A stretch of 50,237 nt of DNA from positions 1 to 50,237 of the forward strand of contig DXAF01000029.1 of assembly GCA_019117185.1 (NCBI GenBank), read 5' to 3'. This DNA is from Candidatus Limosilactobacillus intestinipullorum. GTDB taxonomy: Bacteria > Bacillota > Bacilli > Lactobacillales > Lactobacillaceae. Below, in pieces: positions 1 through 8,091 of the stretch; position 1 is the stretch's first letter, and each line of letters opens with the position of its first letter. Both the position numbers and the translations under genes were made by a program. Below the pieces are notes generated by a model. It did not search any database. It had not been told where the DNA came from and saw only the letters and a program-made list of their open reading frames with translations.

Positions 1-130
1 GAGCCATTGAATACTTTAATACCAAACGCGCCTACACAAGCAAAAACGGCTTGACCGCGGAAAAATTCCGCAATCAAGCCGCCTAAAATTTTTATCTATT
101 TGATCTGTATACTTGACGGGACATAGTGCC
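1..130 (+). mobile_element. 3' end of an IS3-family insertion sequence
   Basis: The first bases encode the last 27 residues of a transposase OrfB (stop codon 84-86), followed by about 20 AT-rich bases and a conserved-looking terminal segment around 105-125 containing TGTATACTTGACGGGACATA. Ends containing a TACTTGAC-like core are typical of lactobacillus IS3/IS150-type elements. The left part lies outside the window, so I cannot say whether the element is intact; the exact right boundary is uncertain because no target duplication can be compared. Confidence 0.6.
3..86 (+). CDS. IS3-family transposase OrfB, C-terminal end (partial)
   Basis: The open frame enters from the left edge and ends at TAA 84-86. 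The visible residues include EYFNTKRAYTSKNGLTAEKF, which matches the usual C-terminal pattern of the IS3/IS150 integrase-core transposase (YNxKRxxxxxxGLxPxEYR). The catalytic DDE core would lie outside the window. The call rests on this short tail and on the IS-like terminal sequence that follows it. Confidence 0.6.
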   Translation, partial: AIEYFNTKRAYTSKNGLTAEKFRNQAA

Positions 131-185
131 CATTAGGCCGTGCCCCCTTTTTTAGGTGTAATGTTTGGAAAGATTTCCCGGGAAA

Positions 186-1571
186 TTACAGCTCGTTAGC
201 AACGATCTTGGAGCGGTCACTGAGCTTATCGTGGTCCAGCTCACTCATGTTTTTGGCGGTTACCACCCCGGCGAGGATGGAATCATTGACGTTTAGGGCC
301 GTCCGAGCCATGTCGATGATTGGGTCAATGGCAATTAGGACCCCCATGATGGCGACCGGCAGGTTCAACGTCCCGAGGACCATCAGGGCCGTAAAGGTAG
401 CCCCACCACCAACGCCAGCGACCCCAAAGGAGGCAATGACGTCGATGGCAATTAGGGTTAAGATGAACTGCCAAGAGAAAACGTTGATGCCGACAGTTGG
501 TGCAATAATGGTGGCAACCATTGATGGGTAGATTCCGGCACAGCCGTTTTGCCCAATTGTTAACCCAAAGCTGGCAGCAAAGTTAGCGACGGAGGAACTA
601 ATCCCCAGCGAGTCGCGTTGGATTTTAACGTTTAATGGCAATGTTCCGGCACTCGTCCGCGAAGTGAAGGCGAAGATTAGTGCTGGCCATGCCTTCTTGT
701 AGTAAGTGACCGGGTTAATGCGGTTGGCGGCCAAGATGAGGGTGTGGACGATAAACATAGCGGCAATCGCTACGTAGGCGGCAACGATAAAGGTTCCTAA
801 TTTAGCAATGGAGGTAAAACTGCTGGTGGCGGTGGCCTTGACCATCAGGGCGAAAATACCGTACGGGGTCAGCTCAAGAACCATCTTTACTAAGCGGCTG
901 ACAATTGCTTGTAAGGCCGCGATTCCCTTGGCAAAAATCCGGGCCTCTTCTGGCTGGTGGTCACGGAGCCACAGGAAGGCCACTCCGACCATTAGGGAGA
1001 AGATTACGACGGCAATGGTGCTGGAAGACCGGGTGCCGGCGAAGTCAGCGAAGATGTTGGTGGGTAAAAGGTTGGTAATCTGCTGGGGCAGGGTCAGGCC
1101 CTTTAACGTGGCCTGGTGGGTCTTAATGGCGTCAATGGCCGTTGAGTTGGCCGCCATCCCCTTGATAAAGCTCGCCCCTTGGAGGTTAAAAGCTAAAACA
1201 CTCATGATACCGATAAAGGAAGCGACGGCGGTAGTCGAAAGAAGGACGCCCAAGACGTTGGTAGTCATCTTCTTCAGGTTAGTCCGTTTCTTTAGGCGGG
1301 TGAAGGCGCCCACCAGGGAAACGAAGACCAGGGGGATCACCAGCATCTGCAGGAGGGCGATGTAGCCGTTGCCGACAATGTTGATCCAATCAATGGCCGT
1401 CGTGGCGGTTTTGCTGGTGGGCCCATAGGTGAGCTGAATGACGGCGCCACCGATAATGCCCAAGACCAGGGACAAAAAGACCAGCTTGTTAAAGCCCCAG
1501 TGGCGGCGGTGAAGGTAAATCATGCCGGCCATGATGGCGGCGGCAATGATGATAATGATTAGTGCTTGCAT
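186..1571 (-). CDS. tcyP: L-cystine / dicarboxylate-type sodium or proton symporter (TcyP-like)
   Basis: Predicted polytopic membrane protein of 461 aa in the dicarboxylate/amino acid:cation symporter family, closest in character to the L-cystine importer TcyP (YhcL) of Gram-positives. The N-terminus has consecutive hydrophobic segments. The second half carries the family's re-entrant and substrate-binding pattern (SRTSAGTLPLN, then FGLTIGQNGCAGIYPS and GVGGGATFTALMVLG). An upstream in-frame ATG at 1607 exists, but the ATG at 1571 is preceded by AAAGAGAG at good spacing and gives the usual family length, so I prefer it. Its mRNA has a 270-base leader with a cysteine-rich ORF and a terminator, which independently supports a sulfur amino acid substrate. 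Confidence 0.82.
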   Translation of the reverse strand: MQALIIIIIAAAIMAGMIYLHRRHWGFNKLVFLSLVLGIIGGAVIQLTYGPTSKTATTAIDWINIVGNGYIALLQMLVIPLVFVSLVGAFTRLKKRTNLKKMTTNVLGVLLSTTAVASFIGIMSVLAFNLQGASFIKGMAANSTAIDAIKTHQATLKGLTLPQQITNLLPTNIFADFAGTRSSSTIAVVIFSLMVGVAFLWLRDHQPEEARIFAKGIAALQAIVSRLVKMVLELTPYGIFALMVKATATSSFTSIAKLGTFIVAAYVAIAAMFIVHTLILAANRINPVTYYKKAWPALIFAFTSRTSAGTLPLNVKIQRDSLGISSSVANFAASFGLTIGQNGCAGIYPSMVATIIAPTVGINVFSWQFILTLIAIDVIASFGVAGVGGGATFTALMVLGTLNLPVAIMGVLIAIDPIIDMARTALNVNDSILAGVVTAKNMSELDHDKLSDRSKIVANEL

Positions 1572-1621
1572 TTTAATGCTCTCTTTCTTTAATTCACATA
1601 ATTCCATAATTCGTTTAGCAA

Positions 1622-1661
1622 CAAAAAAAGAGTCCCCAGTGCGCGCACTCTGAGAACTCTT
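1622..1661 (-). terminator. Intrinsic terminator in the tcyP leader (attenuator)
   Basis: Read on the minus strand, arms at about 1646-1661 and 1629-1642 form a GC-rich hairpin of about 14 pairs (some G-U) with a very short loop, followed by seven T residues (1623-1629). It lies between the leader ORF stop (1699) and the tcyP start (1571), inside the transcription unit. A terminator placed 5' of the gene it precedes is expected to be conditional. Confidence 0.8.
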
Positions 1662-1698
1662 ACTTGGAAAATATTTGTAACGGAAAAGCTACTTGTTG

Positions 1699-1809
1699 TT
1701 AACTTTGCCGTCTTCCCGCTGAGTAATCATAGGGTAACGCAAATAGCATGTTGGCATTCGCACAACATGCACAACAAGTAGCAGCCTTGGCAAAAATTGC
1801 GTTAGTCAT
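1699..1809 (-). CDS. Cysteine-rich leader peptide of the cystine transporter (36 aa)
   Basis: Short ORF with an ATG at 1809 preceded by AAGGGAG at 8 nt spacing, reading 36 codons to TAA at 1699-1701. Codons 12-16 (1762-1776) spell Cys-Cys-Ala-Cys-Cys, within AATCCACCANA. Four Cys codons in five positions is very unlikely by chance directly upstream of a cystine transporter and of a terminator. The ORF is folded onto itself: GAGTAATCAT over the SD/start (1811-1820) is complementary to 1721-1730, 1797-1804 to 1735-1742, and 1763-1770, which includes Cys codons, to 1746-1753. A competing 12-bp perfect helix joins codons 10-13 (1771-1782) to 1688-1699, just after the stop. I infer a regulatory peptide whose translation senses charged tRNA-Cys. 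The product itself probably has no function. Confidence 0.75.
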   Translation of the reverse strand: MTNAIFAKAATCCACCANANMLFALPYDYSAGRRQS

Positions 1810-1843
1810 AATGATTACTCCCTTCGTTTCTAAACTTGGCTAT

Positions 1844-1872
1844 ACTATACCGGCTTGGTTACTTTTTGTCAA
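1844..1872 (-). promoter_or_regulatory. Promoter of the tcyP leader transcript
   Basis: Minus-strand -35 TTGACA (1867-1872) and -10 TATAGT (1844-1849) are separated by 17 bp, a near-consensus housekeeping promoter. It places the start of transcription about 30 nt before the leader ORF, so the leader is transcribed with the transporter gene. Confidence 0.8.
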
Positions 1873-1945
1873 CAACAAAAGATAATTAATCCGGGAGTGG
1901 TCTTTTGGTATAGGATTAAGGTAAGACGAAAAAGGAGGAACAATA

Positions 1946-2821
1946 ATGGATACAAAACAGTATCGGTATACCGGTAAAGATTTTAAAATCAAGCAGGCAC
2001 CAACCTTTGTTGCCGACTCCAGTGACGAGCTGAAGAGCATCAAAAAGCAGGTCAAGAAGAACTTAAAATACATTCGGGAGGCCCAAAAGAAGATGTATGC
2101 TCGGCGGCACTACAGCGTCCTGGTCGTTTTTCAGGCCATGGATGCCGCAGGGAAGGACAGTATGATTGCTCACATCTTTTCAGGCGTTAACCCGGTCGGC
2201 TTTAAGGTGGCTAACTTTAAGCAGCCCACTTCCCAGGAACTGCGCCACGACTACCTCTGGCGGATCAACCGAGAGTTGCCGCTGCGTGGTGACATTGGGG
2301 TTTTTAACCGGTCCTACTACGAGGATGTTTTAGTGTCCCGAGTCCACCCCGAGATTATCTTGAATAGTAATCTTCCAGGCATTCACTCCCTTAAGGACGT
2401 GGATGACCACTTTTTTGAGAACCGCTACCAGGATATCCGGGAATATGAGAAGTACCTAACCCGTAATGGTTATATCGTCTTGAAGTTCTTCTTGCACGTT
2501 TCTAAGGATGAACAGAAGCGGCGGTTCTTAGCCCGGATCGACCGGCCGGAGAAGAACTGGAAGTTTTCGGCGGCAGATATTCGGGAACGTCAGTACTGGG
2601 ATCAGTACCAGGCGGCCTATGAAAAGGCGATTGATGCCACCGCCACGAAGGAGAATCCCTGGTATGTTATCCCGGCGGACGATAAGTGGTATTCCCGGCT
2701 GATTGTTTCGGACATCATTACCAAGCGGATTGAGAAGCTGCCATTATCGTACCCCGAATTAACTGACCAGCAGGCGATTGAACTGAAGACCGCCCGGCAG
2801 CGTTTGTTGGATGAGAAATAA
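1946..2821 (+). CDS. PPK2-family polyphosphate kinase/nucleotide phosphotransferase
   Basis: 291 aa protein of the polyphosphate kinase 2 family, which transfers phosphate between polyphosphate and nucleotides in the cytoplasm. Landmarks are a Walker A-like QAMDAAGKDS near residues 63-72, a Walker B-like block GVFNRSYYEDVL near 115-126, and the lid and C-terminal signature IDRPEKNWKFSAADIRER. Length fits single-domain PPK2 enzymes. The ATG at 1946 follows AAAAAGGAGG at ideal spacing. An extended -10 (TGGTATAGG, about 1908) may serve as promoter. The gene is divergent from tcyP and ends in its own terminator. Whether it prefers ADP/GDP or AMP/GMP cannot be told by eye. Confidence 0.88.
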   Translation: MDTKQYRYTGKDFKIKQAPTFVADSSDELKSIKKQVKKNLKYIREAQKKMYARRHYSVLVVFQAMDAAGKDSMIAHIFSGVNPVGFKVANFKQPTSQELRHDYLWRINRELPLRGDIGVFNRSYYEDVLVSRVHPEIILNSNLPGIHSLKDVDDHFFENRYQDIREYEKYLTRNGYIVLKFFLHVSKDEQKRRFLARIDRPEKNWKFSAADIRERQYWDQYQAAYEKAIDATATKENPWYVIPADDKWYSRLIVSDIITKRIEKLPLSYPELTDQQAIELKTARQRLLDEK

Positions 2822-2834
2822 TTGATAATGATAT

Positions 2835-2876
2835 GACGCTAGTATTCGGCTTTGACGCAGACTAGCGTCTTTTATT
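2835..2876 (+). terminator. Terminator after the PPK2 gene
   Basis: Arms GACGCTAGT (2835-2843) and ACTAGCGTC (2861-2869) pair perfectly and are followed by TTTTATTT. The arm sequence GACGCTAGTATTCGG is also found in the intergenic repeat at 46385-46482, so this may be a relict of that repeat's central hairpin. Confidence 0.8.
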
Positions 2877-2883
2877 TAGATAC

Positions 2884-2914
2884 GAAAAAAGCACCCGCCG
2901 AAACGAGTGCTTAC
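2884..2914 (-). terminator. Terminator of the first tRNA-Lys gene
   Basis: On the minus strand AAGCACTCG pairs with CGGGTGCTT (one G-U pair), followed by six T residues, directly downstream of the tRNA at 2918-2990. Confidence 0.75.
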
Positions 2915-2917
2915 TGA

Positions 2918-2990
2918 TGGGCAGTCAGGGGATCGAACCCTGGACCCACGGATTAAGAGTCCGTTGCTCTGCCAGCTGAGCTAACTGCCC
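2918..2990 (-). tRNA. tRNA-Lys (anticodon CTT)
   Basis: 73-nt cloverleaf read on the minus strand: acceptor GGGCAGT...ACTGCCC with discriminator A, D-loop TAGCTCAGCTGG, anticodon loop CTCTTAA giving anticodon CTT, and T-arm GGTTCGATC. CCA is not encoded. A minus-strand promoter TTGCAA-17-TATTAT lies just upstream (about 3006-3034), so this copy can be transcribed alone. Confidence 0.95.
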
Positions 2991-3103
2991 ATGTCATATT
3001 GACAACACAAATAATAATATCAACTTATCCCAATTTTTGCAAGGACTTTTTTAAATTTTTCCTGGATTAGTTAAAAGCCCGTAAATTGGGGTTAGGGAAT
3101 AAA

Positions 3104-3135
3104 AAAGAGGCTGAGGAAAAACCTCAACCTCTGTA
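3104..3135 (-). terminator. Terminator of the second tRNA-Lys gene
   Basis: Minus-strand AGAGGTTGAGG pairs with CCTCAGCCTCT around a TTTTT loop and runs into a T-tract. It lies between the two tRNA copies, so each copy is its own transcription unit. Confidence 0.75.
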
Positions 3136-3144
3136 AACCTCTGA

Positions 3145-3217
3145 TGGGCAGTCAGGGGATCGAACCCTGGACCCACGGATTAAGAGTCCGTTGCTCTGCC
3201 AGCTGAGCTAACTGCCC
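3145..3217 (-). tRNA. tRNA-Lys (anticodon CTT), second identical copy
   Basis: The 73 nt are identical to the copy at 2918-2990, with the same CTT anticodon loop. Upstream on the minus strand is a textbook promoter, TTGACA-17-TAGATT, inside 3240-3275. Downstream is its own terminator. The two copies share only the tRNA and a few flanking bases, which suggests an old tandem duplication. Confidence 0.95.
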
Positions 3218-3303
3218 ATAACCTCTTAACAAGGTACTTTATTAATCTACCATTACTTGCAGTATTTGTCAACGTTTTACATTAAAAAAATTTAAATCAG
3301 CTG

Positions 3304-3312
3304 TGCTATAAT
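3304..3312 (+). promoter_or_regulatory. Extended -10 promoter of the wal operon
   Basis: TGCTATAAT (3304-3312) is an extended -10 (TG-N-TATAAT) with no good -35 box at 17 bp. The transcript would start about 50 nt before the walR RBS (GGAGGGA). Confidence 0.6.
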
Positions 3313-3373
3313 TAGACTAGCAAATAGAGAAGAAAATAATGTTCATTTAACACCCACTGGAGGGACTATTGAA

Positions 3374-4078
3374 ATGGCAAAAAAGATCTTAGTAGTTGAC
3401 GATGAAAAGCCAATTTCCGATATCATTAAATTTAACCTCGAAAAAGAAGGGTATGAAGTAGTTGTCGCCTTTGACGGGGAGGAAGCCCTGGAAAAGGTTG
3501 AAGCCGAGAATCCGGACCTGATCATCTTGGACCTTATGTTACCAAAGATTGATGGCCTAGAAGTTGCCAAGCGGGTTCGGGCAAAGCACACCACGCCGAT
3601 TATCATGGTTACCGCCAAGGACTCCGAGCTCGATAAGGTCTTGGGCCTAGAATTAGGGGCCGATGATTACGTCACAAAGCCATTCTCTAACCGGGAACTA
3701 GTTGCCCGGGTAAAGGCCAACTTGCGGCGTGAAGCGGCAATTCAGGCACCGGCGGAAGAGGAAAATACCGACATCAAAGTTGGTGATATCACTATTCATC
3801 CAGAGGCCTATACCGTTACTAAGCGGGGTGAAAACATCAACTTAACTCACCGGGAGTTTGAACTGCTCCACTACCTTGCCCAGCACATTGGACAGGTTAT
3901 CAACCGGGAGCACCTTTTGCAGACGGTTTGGGGCTATGACTACTTTGGTGATGTCCGGACCGTCGACGTGACCGTCCGGCGGTTGCGGGAAAAGATTGAG
4001 GATAACCCGAGTCAGCCCCAGTGGTTGATTACCCGGCGGGGTGTCGGTTACTATTTAGCAAATCCTGATCAAAACTAG
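3374..4078 (+). CDS. walR: Cell-wall response regulator WalR
   Basis: 234 aa OmpR/PhoB-type response regulator. The receiver domain (about 1-120) has the acidic pair D9/D10, phosphoacceptor D53 (LILDLMLP context), T80 and K102 in VTKPF. The winged-helix DNA-binding domain (about 135-232) ends in the usual RRGVGYY pattern. WalR is the essential regulator of peptidoglycan hydrolases in low-GC Gram-positives. ATG follows GGAGGGACTATTGAA. The neighbours walK, walH, walI and walJ confirm the identity. T101, phosphorylated in the B. subtilis orthologue by PrkC, is conserved here. Confidence 0.97.
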   Translation: MAKKILVVDDEKPISDIIKFNLEKEGYEVVVAFDGEEALEKVEAENPDLIILDLMLPKIDGLEVAKRVRAKHTTPIIMVTAKDSELDKVLGLELGADDYVTKPFSNRELVARVKANLRREAAIQAPAEEENTDIKVGDITIHPEAYTVTKRGENINLTHREFELLHYLAQHIGQVINREHLLQTVWGYDYFGDVRTVDVTVRRLREKIEDNPSQPQWLITRRGVGYYLANPDQN

Positions 4079-4091
4079 AGGCTGACCAGTT

Positions 4092-5963
4092 GTGAATAGC
4101 AAGTTAAAATTTTATCAGTCAATTCGGGTCAAAATCGCCCTCGTTTTCGCGTTAATGCTGATGTTAACGTTGGAATGCGTCGGGGCGGTTTTTGTGCGTC
4201 AATTGGAGCATCAGAACCTGAACACTTTCAAACAGACGATCGAATTACCTTCGTACGTCGATAATGCCCTAAGTGAGCAGCTGACCCGGACCAACACTAA
4301 GAATGCAAACCAGCAAATCCGGCAGATCCTGTCGGAGGTTAATAATAGCAATATTTCAGAAATCCGGGTGGTTGACAGCAAGGGCGTCATCCGGGGGACC
4401 AGCGCGACAGATAGCCGAAGTGTGATTGGACAAAAGACCACCGATAGCATGGTTAAGGCGGCGCTCATGAATAACCGTTCCCATTCGGAAAACGTTTATG
4501 ATAGTTCCAACCATAACCGCTATTATATCAATGTGATCCCACTAAACGATAATAACAATAATGTAGTCGGGGCTGTACTCCTGCGGGCGAGCCTAGAGAG
4601 TGTTTACTCAAACATCAATAGTATTACCCTGATTTACCTATCTGCAGCGCTGATTACCATTGTCCTATCACTGTTTTTGGCAATTCTTATTTCCCAGGAA
4701 ATAACCCGACCAATTGAGGAGATGCGTAAGCAAACGCTGCGGATTGCCCGTGGTGACTTCTCTGGTCAGGTTAAGGTAATGGGTAATGATGAATTAGGCC
4801 AACTCGCGGGGGCAGTTAACAACCTCTCCGTTCGGGTTGAAGAAGCGCAGGAGTCGTCGGATTCAGAGCGCCGGCGGTTGGACAGCGTGCTGTCACACAT
4901 GTCTGATGGCGTTCTGGCAACGGACCGCCGTGGTAATGTGACCATTGTCAATAACATGACCCTCCAACTACTGGGGGTTGACCATGAAGACGACCTGATT
5001 GGTAAGTCCATCATCGACGTTCTTGATATCCGTCACGACTATACGGTTCGCCAGCTCATTAACGCTGACCAGCAGGAAATGATCATTGATATGTCTTCGG
5101 GTGGCAATGACTTGATCTTAAATGCTTACTTCTCGCCAATCCAGCGGGAGTCCGGCTTTATTAGTGGGCTGGTCTGTGTCCTCCACGACGTCACCAGCCA
5201 GCAAAAGGAAGAGCGGGAGCGTAAGCAGTTTGTTTCCAACGTCTCGCACGAATTGCGGACACCATTGACCAGTGTTCACAGCTATGTTGAAGCCTTAAGC
5301 GATGGTGCGTGGAAGGATAAGGAGATTGCACCCCAGTTTTTAACCGTGATTCAAAATGAAACCAACCGGATGATCCGGTTGATTAATGACCTCTTAAGCC
5401 TGTCACGGATGGACTCCGGGACCACCAAGCTCAACCTTGAATACGTCAACATTAAGGAACTGTTTAACTACATCCTGAACCGGTTTGACATGATTATCAA
5501 AAAGGATGAGGATAGTGGCGAAAATAGCAAGAAGTACACGATTGAACGTTACTTTACCAACAAGGACCTGTGGGTGGAAATCGATACGGATAAGTTCACC
5601 CAGGTAATTGATAACATTATGAATAATGCCATTAAGTACTCGCCAGATGGCGGGGTAATTACCACCCGTTTGTTGGAGACCCACAACCACGTTATCCTAA
5701 GCATTTCGGACCAGGGACTCGGTATTCCACGGAAGGACCTGGGCCGGATCTTTGACCGGTTCTTCCGGGTTGATAAGGCCCGGAGCCGGAAACAAGGGGG
5801 GACCGGATTAGGACTCGCCATTTCCAAGGAAGTCGTTAACATGCTCGGTGGTCAGATTTGGGTTGATAGTGTTGAAGGTAAGGGTTCCACCTTCTACATC
5901 TCGCTGCCGTACGTACCTTATGAAGAGGAGGATGATTGGGATGATCAAGAAACTAAGGACTAA
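4092..5963 (+). CDS. walK: Sensor histidine kinase WalK
   Basis: 623 aa membrane sensor. A first TM segment (about 14-33), an extracellular loop of about 145 residues, a second TM (about 180-202), HAMP (about 203-255), PAS (about 262-370), HisKA with H386 in SNVSHELRTPLT, and the ATPase domain (N box DNIMNNAIKYSP, DQGLGIP, GGTGLGLAIS) follow in family order. It phosphorylates WalR in response to cell-wall status. Translation starts at GTG 4092 with a weak GAGG upstream, 13 nt after walR. The 3' end overlaps walH by 23 nt, indicating coupling. Confidence 0.97.
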   Translation: MNSKLKFYQSIRVKIALVFALMLMLTLECVGAVFVRQLEHQNLNTFKQTIELPSYVDNALSEQLTRTNTKNANQQIRQILSEVNNSNISEIRVVDSKGVIRGTSATDSRSVIGQKTTDSMVKAALMNNRSHSENVYDSSNHNRYYINVIPLNDNNNNVVGAVLLRASLESVYSNINSITLIYLSAALITIVLSLFLAILISQEITRPIEEMRKQTLRIARGDFSGQVKVMGNDELGQLAGAVNNLSVRVEEAQESSDSERRRLDSVLSHMSDGVLATDRRGNVTIVNNMTLQLLGVDHEDDLIGKSIIDVLDIRHDYTVRQLINADQQEMIIDMSSGGNDLILNAYFSPIQRESGFISGLVCVLHDVTSQQKEERERKQFVSNVSHELRTPLTSVHSYVEALSDGAWKDKEIAPQFLTVIQNETNRMIRLINDLLSLSRMDSGTTKLNLEYVNIKELFNYILNRFDMIIKKDEDSGENSKKYTIERYFTNKDLWVEIDTDKFTQVIDNIMNNAIKYSPDGGVITTRLLETHNHVILSISDQGLGIPRKDLGRIFDRFFRVDKARSRKQGGTGLGLAISKEVVNMLGGQIWVDSVEGKGSTFYISLPYVPYEEEDDWDDQETKD

Positions 5964-7227
5964 TTGGTTAACAATTGCCTTGGCGGTCGTCGTCATCATC
6001 AGCCTAATCTTGTCGGGATTAATTTGGACCAACCCCTTTCAATACGATGGTGTCCGGCGGGAAAATGCCTGGGGTGGCCAACAGTACACTACTCAGTCGA
6101 TGGGTGATGTCTACTTGCCGACGACAGTGGTTCGGACTGACCAGCGCGGCAGTCAATCGATTTTATACAGTCCCGAAGTTACCCTGGTACGGGAAATGAA
6201 GGACAGCATCCGGTCCTGGCAATTTGGCCGGGTGAGCGCGGTTAAGAGTAACAACAGTGACGTCTACCTTAGTTACCTGCGGCACCGCAACGCCATTATG
6301 CTAAGCTACCCCAACGCGATTCCGACGGTGGTGTTCAACGAGACATTCTCCCAGTCGATTAACAGTGACCAGGTTAGTCAAATTAATCACATCGTGATTC
6401 CCCTGTCTGGGCCCCGCGAGGTCTACCTGCTGAGTGACCACCGTTACGGTATTTATCGCCTGCGGGTCACTAAGGGGAGCTTTTCACGGATTGTTAGTTT
6501 AACCAAGGGGGCCAAGCAGATTGCAGTTGACCATAAGATCGTCAATGGGCAAACAGTAATGACCTACCCCCGGGACTTCACCTTACCAACCTTTGCCTTC
6601 CAAGTGGCCAACCAAAGCATCGATACGCTGAGTACTAACCTGATGAACGGCAGCCAACGGAGTAACATTGCAACGAGCAAGAGTGGTGACAAGATTGTCT
6701 ACACGAACGGTAATAACCGGCGCCTAACCTATAACCGGGCCAATGGGACGGTTAACTATAAGTCCTACGTGGGCAGTGACGAGCACCGGAGCACTGATCA
6801 GCTCTATTCCTACTTCTATAACCGCCTGGTAAAGACCGGGGTCCAGCTAAATAACGTTCGCTTTGATGGGACCGGTGCCCACCAACGGCGGTTTACCTAC
6901 CGGACCTTTGTTGACGGGTTCCCGGTCTTTAACGACGATGACTACGGTAGTATTGCGCTTGAAGCTAAAAACGGGACGGAACGCTGCCAGATGAGCCGTT
7001 ACTCCCTGCAGGTACCGTTACCGTTGAACCGTCGACAAGTCAAGCTACCGTCTAGTGGGGAAGTTATCAACATGCTCAATGCTAGTCCCCACTTCAAGGA
7101 ATTCCGGGGGTTGCGGGTTGGCTACCTATGGAAGACAAGTGGTGACAATAAGGTCGTTAAGTTGACGCCAACCTACTTTGTTAAGTACCATGGCAATTGG
7201 GTTAATTACGAAGAGTTTGTAAAGTAA
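5941..7227 (+). CDS. walH: WalRK regulatory membrane protein WalH (YycH)
   Basis: 428 aa with a single N-terminal TM anchor (about residues 10-30) and a large extracytoplasmic domain. YycH-family proteins sit in the membrane with YycI and modulate WalK. I place the start at ATG 5941 because GAGGAGG lies 9-10 nt upstream; the ATG at 5932 is too close to it, and the frame open further upstream is only overlap with walK. Identity rests mainly on synteny and architecture, since this family diverges fast. Confidence 0.9.
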   Translation: MIKKLRTNWLTIALAVVVIISLILSGLIWTNPFQYDGVRRENAWGGQQYTTQSMGDVYLPTTVVRTDQRGSQSILYSPEVTLVREMKDSIRSWQFGRVSAVKSNNSDVYLSYLRHRNAIMLSYPNAIPTVVFNETFSQSINSDQVSQINHIVIPLSGPREVYLLSDHRYGIYRLRVTKGSFSRIVSLTKGAKQIAVDHKIVNGQTVMTYPRDFTLPTFAFQVANQSIDTLSTNLMNGSQRSNIATSKSGDKIVYTNGNNRRLTYNRANGTVNYKSYVGSDEHRSTDQLYSYFYNRLVKTGVQLNNVRFDGTGAHQRRFTYRTFVDGFPVFNDDDYGSIALEAKNGTERCQMSRYSLQVPLPLNRRQVKLPSSGEVINMLNASPHFKEFRGLRVGYLWKTSGDNKVVKLTPTYFVKYHGNWVNYEEFVK

Positions 7228-7240
7228 GGAGGCCAGTAAA

Positions 7241-8071
7241 GTGAGCTTTAAGCGAATTCAGTGGATCTTTTTAGTTGCTTTCTTGGCCTTCGACATTGTG
7301 GTGGGGTGTGAACTACTGCTGCAAAACCGCTTCACGATTGCTAACGGCAGCCAGAATAAGCAGGAAACGGTACTAAAGGAGATGCGGGCCGACTCGATTT
7401 CCTATGGGACGCTTTCCAAAAGCCAGCAGAATGCCTATTACATTTCTGGCAGCCGCTCTGGTGATGCCGGCCGGCTTGAACAGGAAATGGCCAAGCTGCA
7501 CAACCAGACGGCCCGCTTTTCTGACAGTCAATTGACGAGTGAGTTTGACTCACCGGTTAAGATTAATCCTGATCATCCTGAGTGGCGGCTAGATAAGCTG
7601 GTCAAGCGTAGTCGAAACGTTCCTCTCGGGAGTGACTACCAGTACAATGCCCACCTGTCGGACAAGTCGACGGTGGTTTATACGCAGATGGTTAAGCACC
7701 GGCCAGTGTTGTCGGGTGACGGGCAGCTACGCTTTCACGTCAACAATAACCAGCAGGTAATTGGCTATACCCAAACTTACCTTGAAAATGCGGCCACTCT
7801 TCAGCAGCGGTCAACAACCATTAGCCAGCAACACGCGATCATTTGGCTTTACCGGCACAATCAAATCCCTAACAATTCGCAAATCCGCTGGACGATGTTG
7901 GGGTATACCAAATTGCTGACCACCAATAACCATAACCGGGCCGTTTACGTACCGACCTGGACAGTCCAGATTAAGACTGCCGGGACCTACGAACGGTTAA
8001 ACGTGAACGCCTTTAACAGCACGATAATGAAATCATCGCCGGATACTGTTAACATGGACAGCATTAAATAA
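7241..8071 (+). CDS. walI: WalRK regulatory membrane protein WalI (YycI)
   Basis: 276 aa bitopic protein with one N-terminal TM segment (about 6-26) and an extracytoplasmic domain, the usual arrangement of YycI, which forms a complex with YycH and WalK. GTG start at 7241 with AAGGAGG 9 nt upstream. It begins 13 nt after walH, so it is in the same operon. Sequence similarity by eye is modest; position between walH and walJ makes the call. Confidence 0.9.
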   Translation: MSFKRIQWIFLVAFLAFDIVVGCELLLQNRFTIANGSQNKQETVLKEMRADSISYGTLSKSQQNAYYISGSRSGDAGRLEQEMAKLHNQTARFSDSQLTSEFDSPVKINPDHPEWRLDKLVKRSRNVPLGSDYQYNAHLSDKSTVVYTQMVKHRPVLSGDGQLRFHVNNNQQVIGYTQTYLENAATLQQRSTTISQQHAIIWLYRHNQIPNNSQIRWTMLGYTKLLTTNNHNRAVYVPTWTVQIKTAGTYERLNVNAFNSTIMKSSPDTVNMDSIK

Positions 8072-8091
8072 GGACAAAGGAGCACTCGATA

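Noticed and set aside
208..1365. Two long plus-strand ORFs opposite the cystine transporter
   Set aside because: They are antisense shadows of a clear membrane transporter gene, with low-complexity translations and no RBS.
1616..1810. SAM (S-box) riboswitch or T-box before the cystine transporter
   Set aside because: The conserved cores of either class are not visible; the short ORF with Cys codons and its helices account for the sequence.
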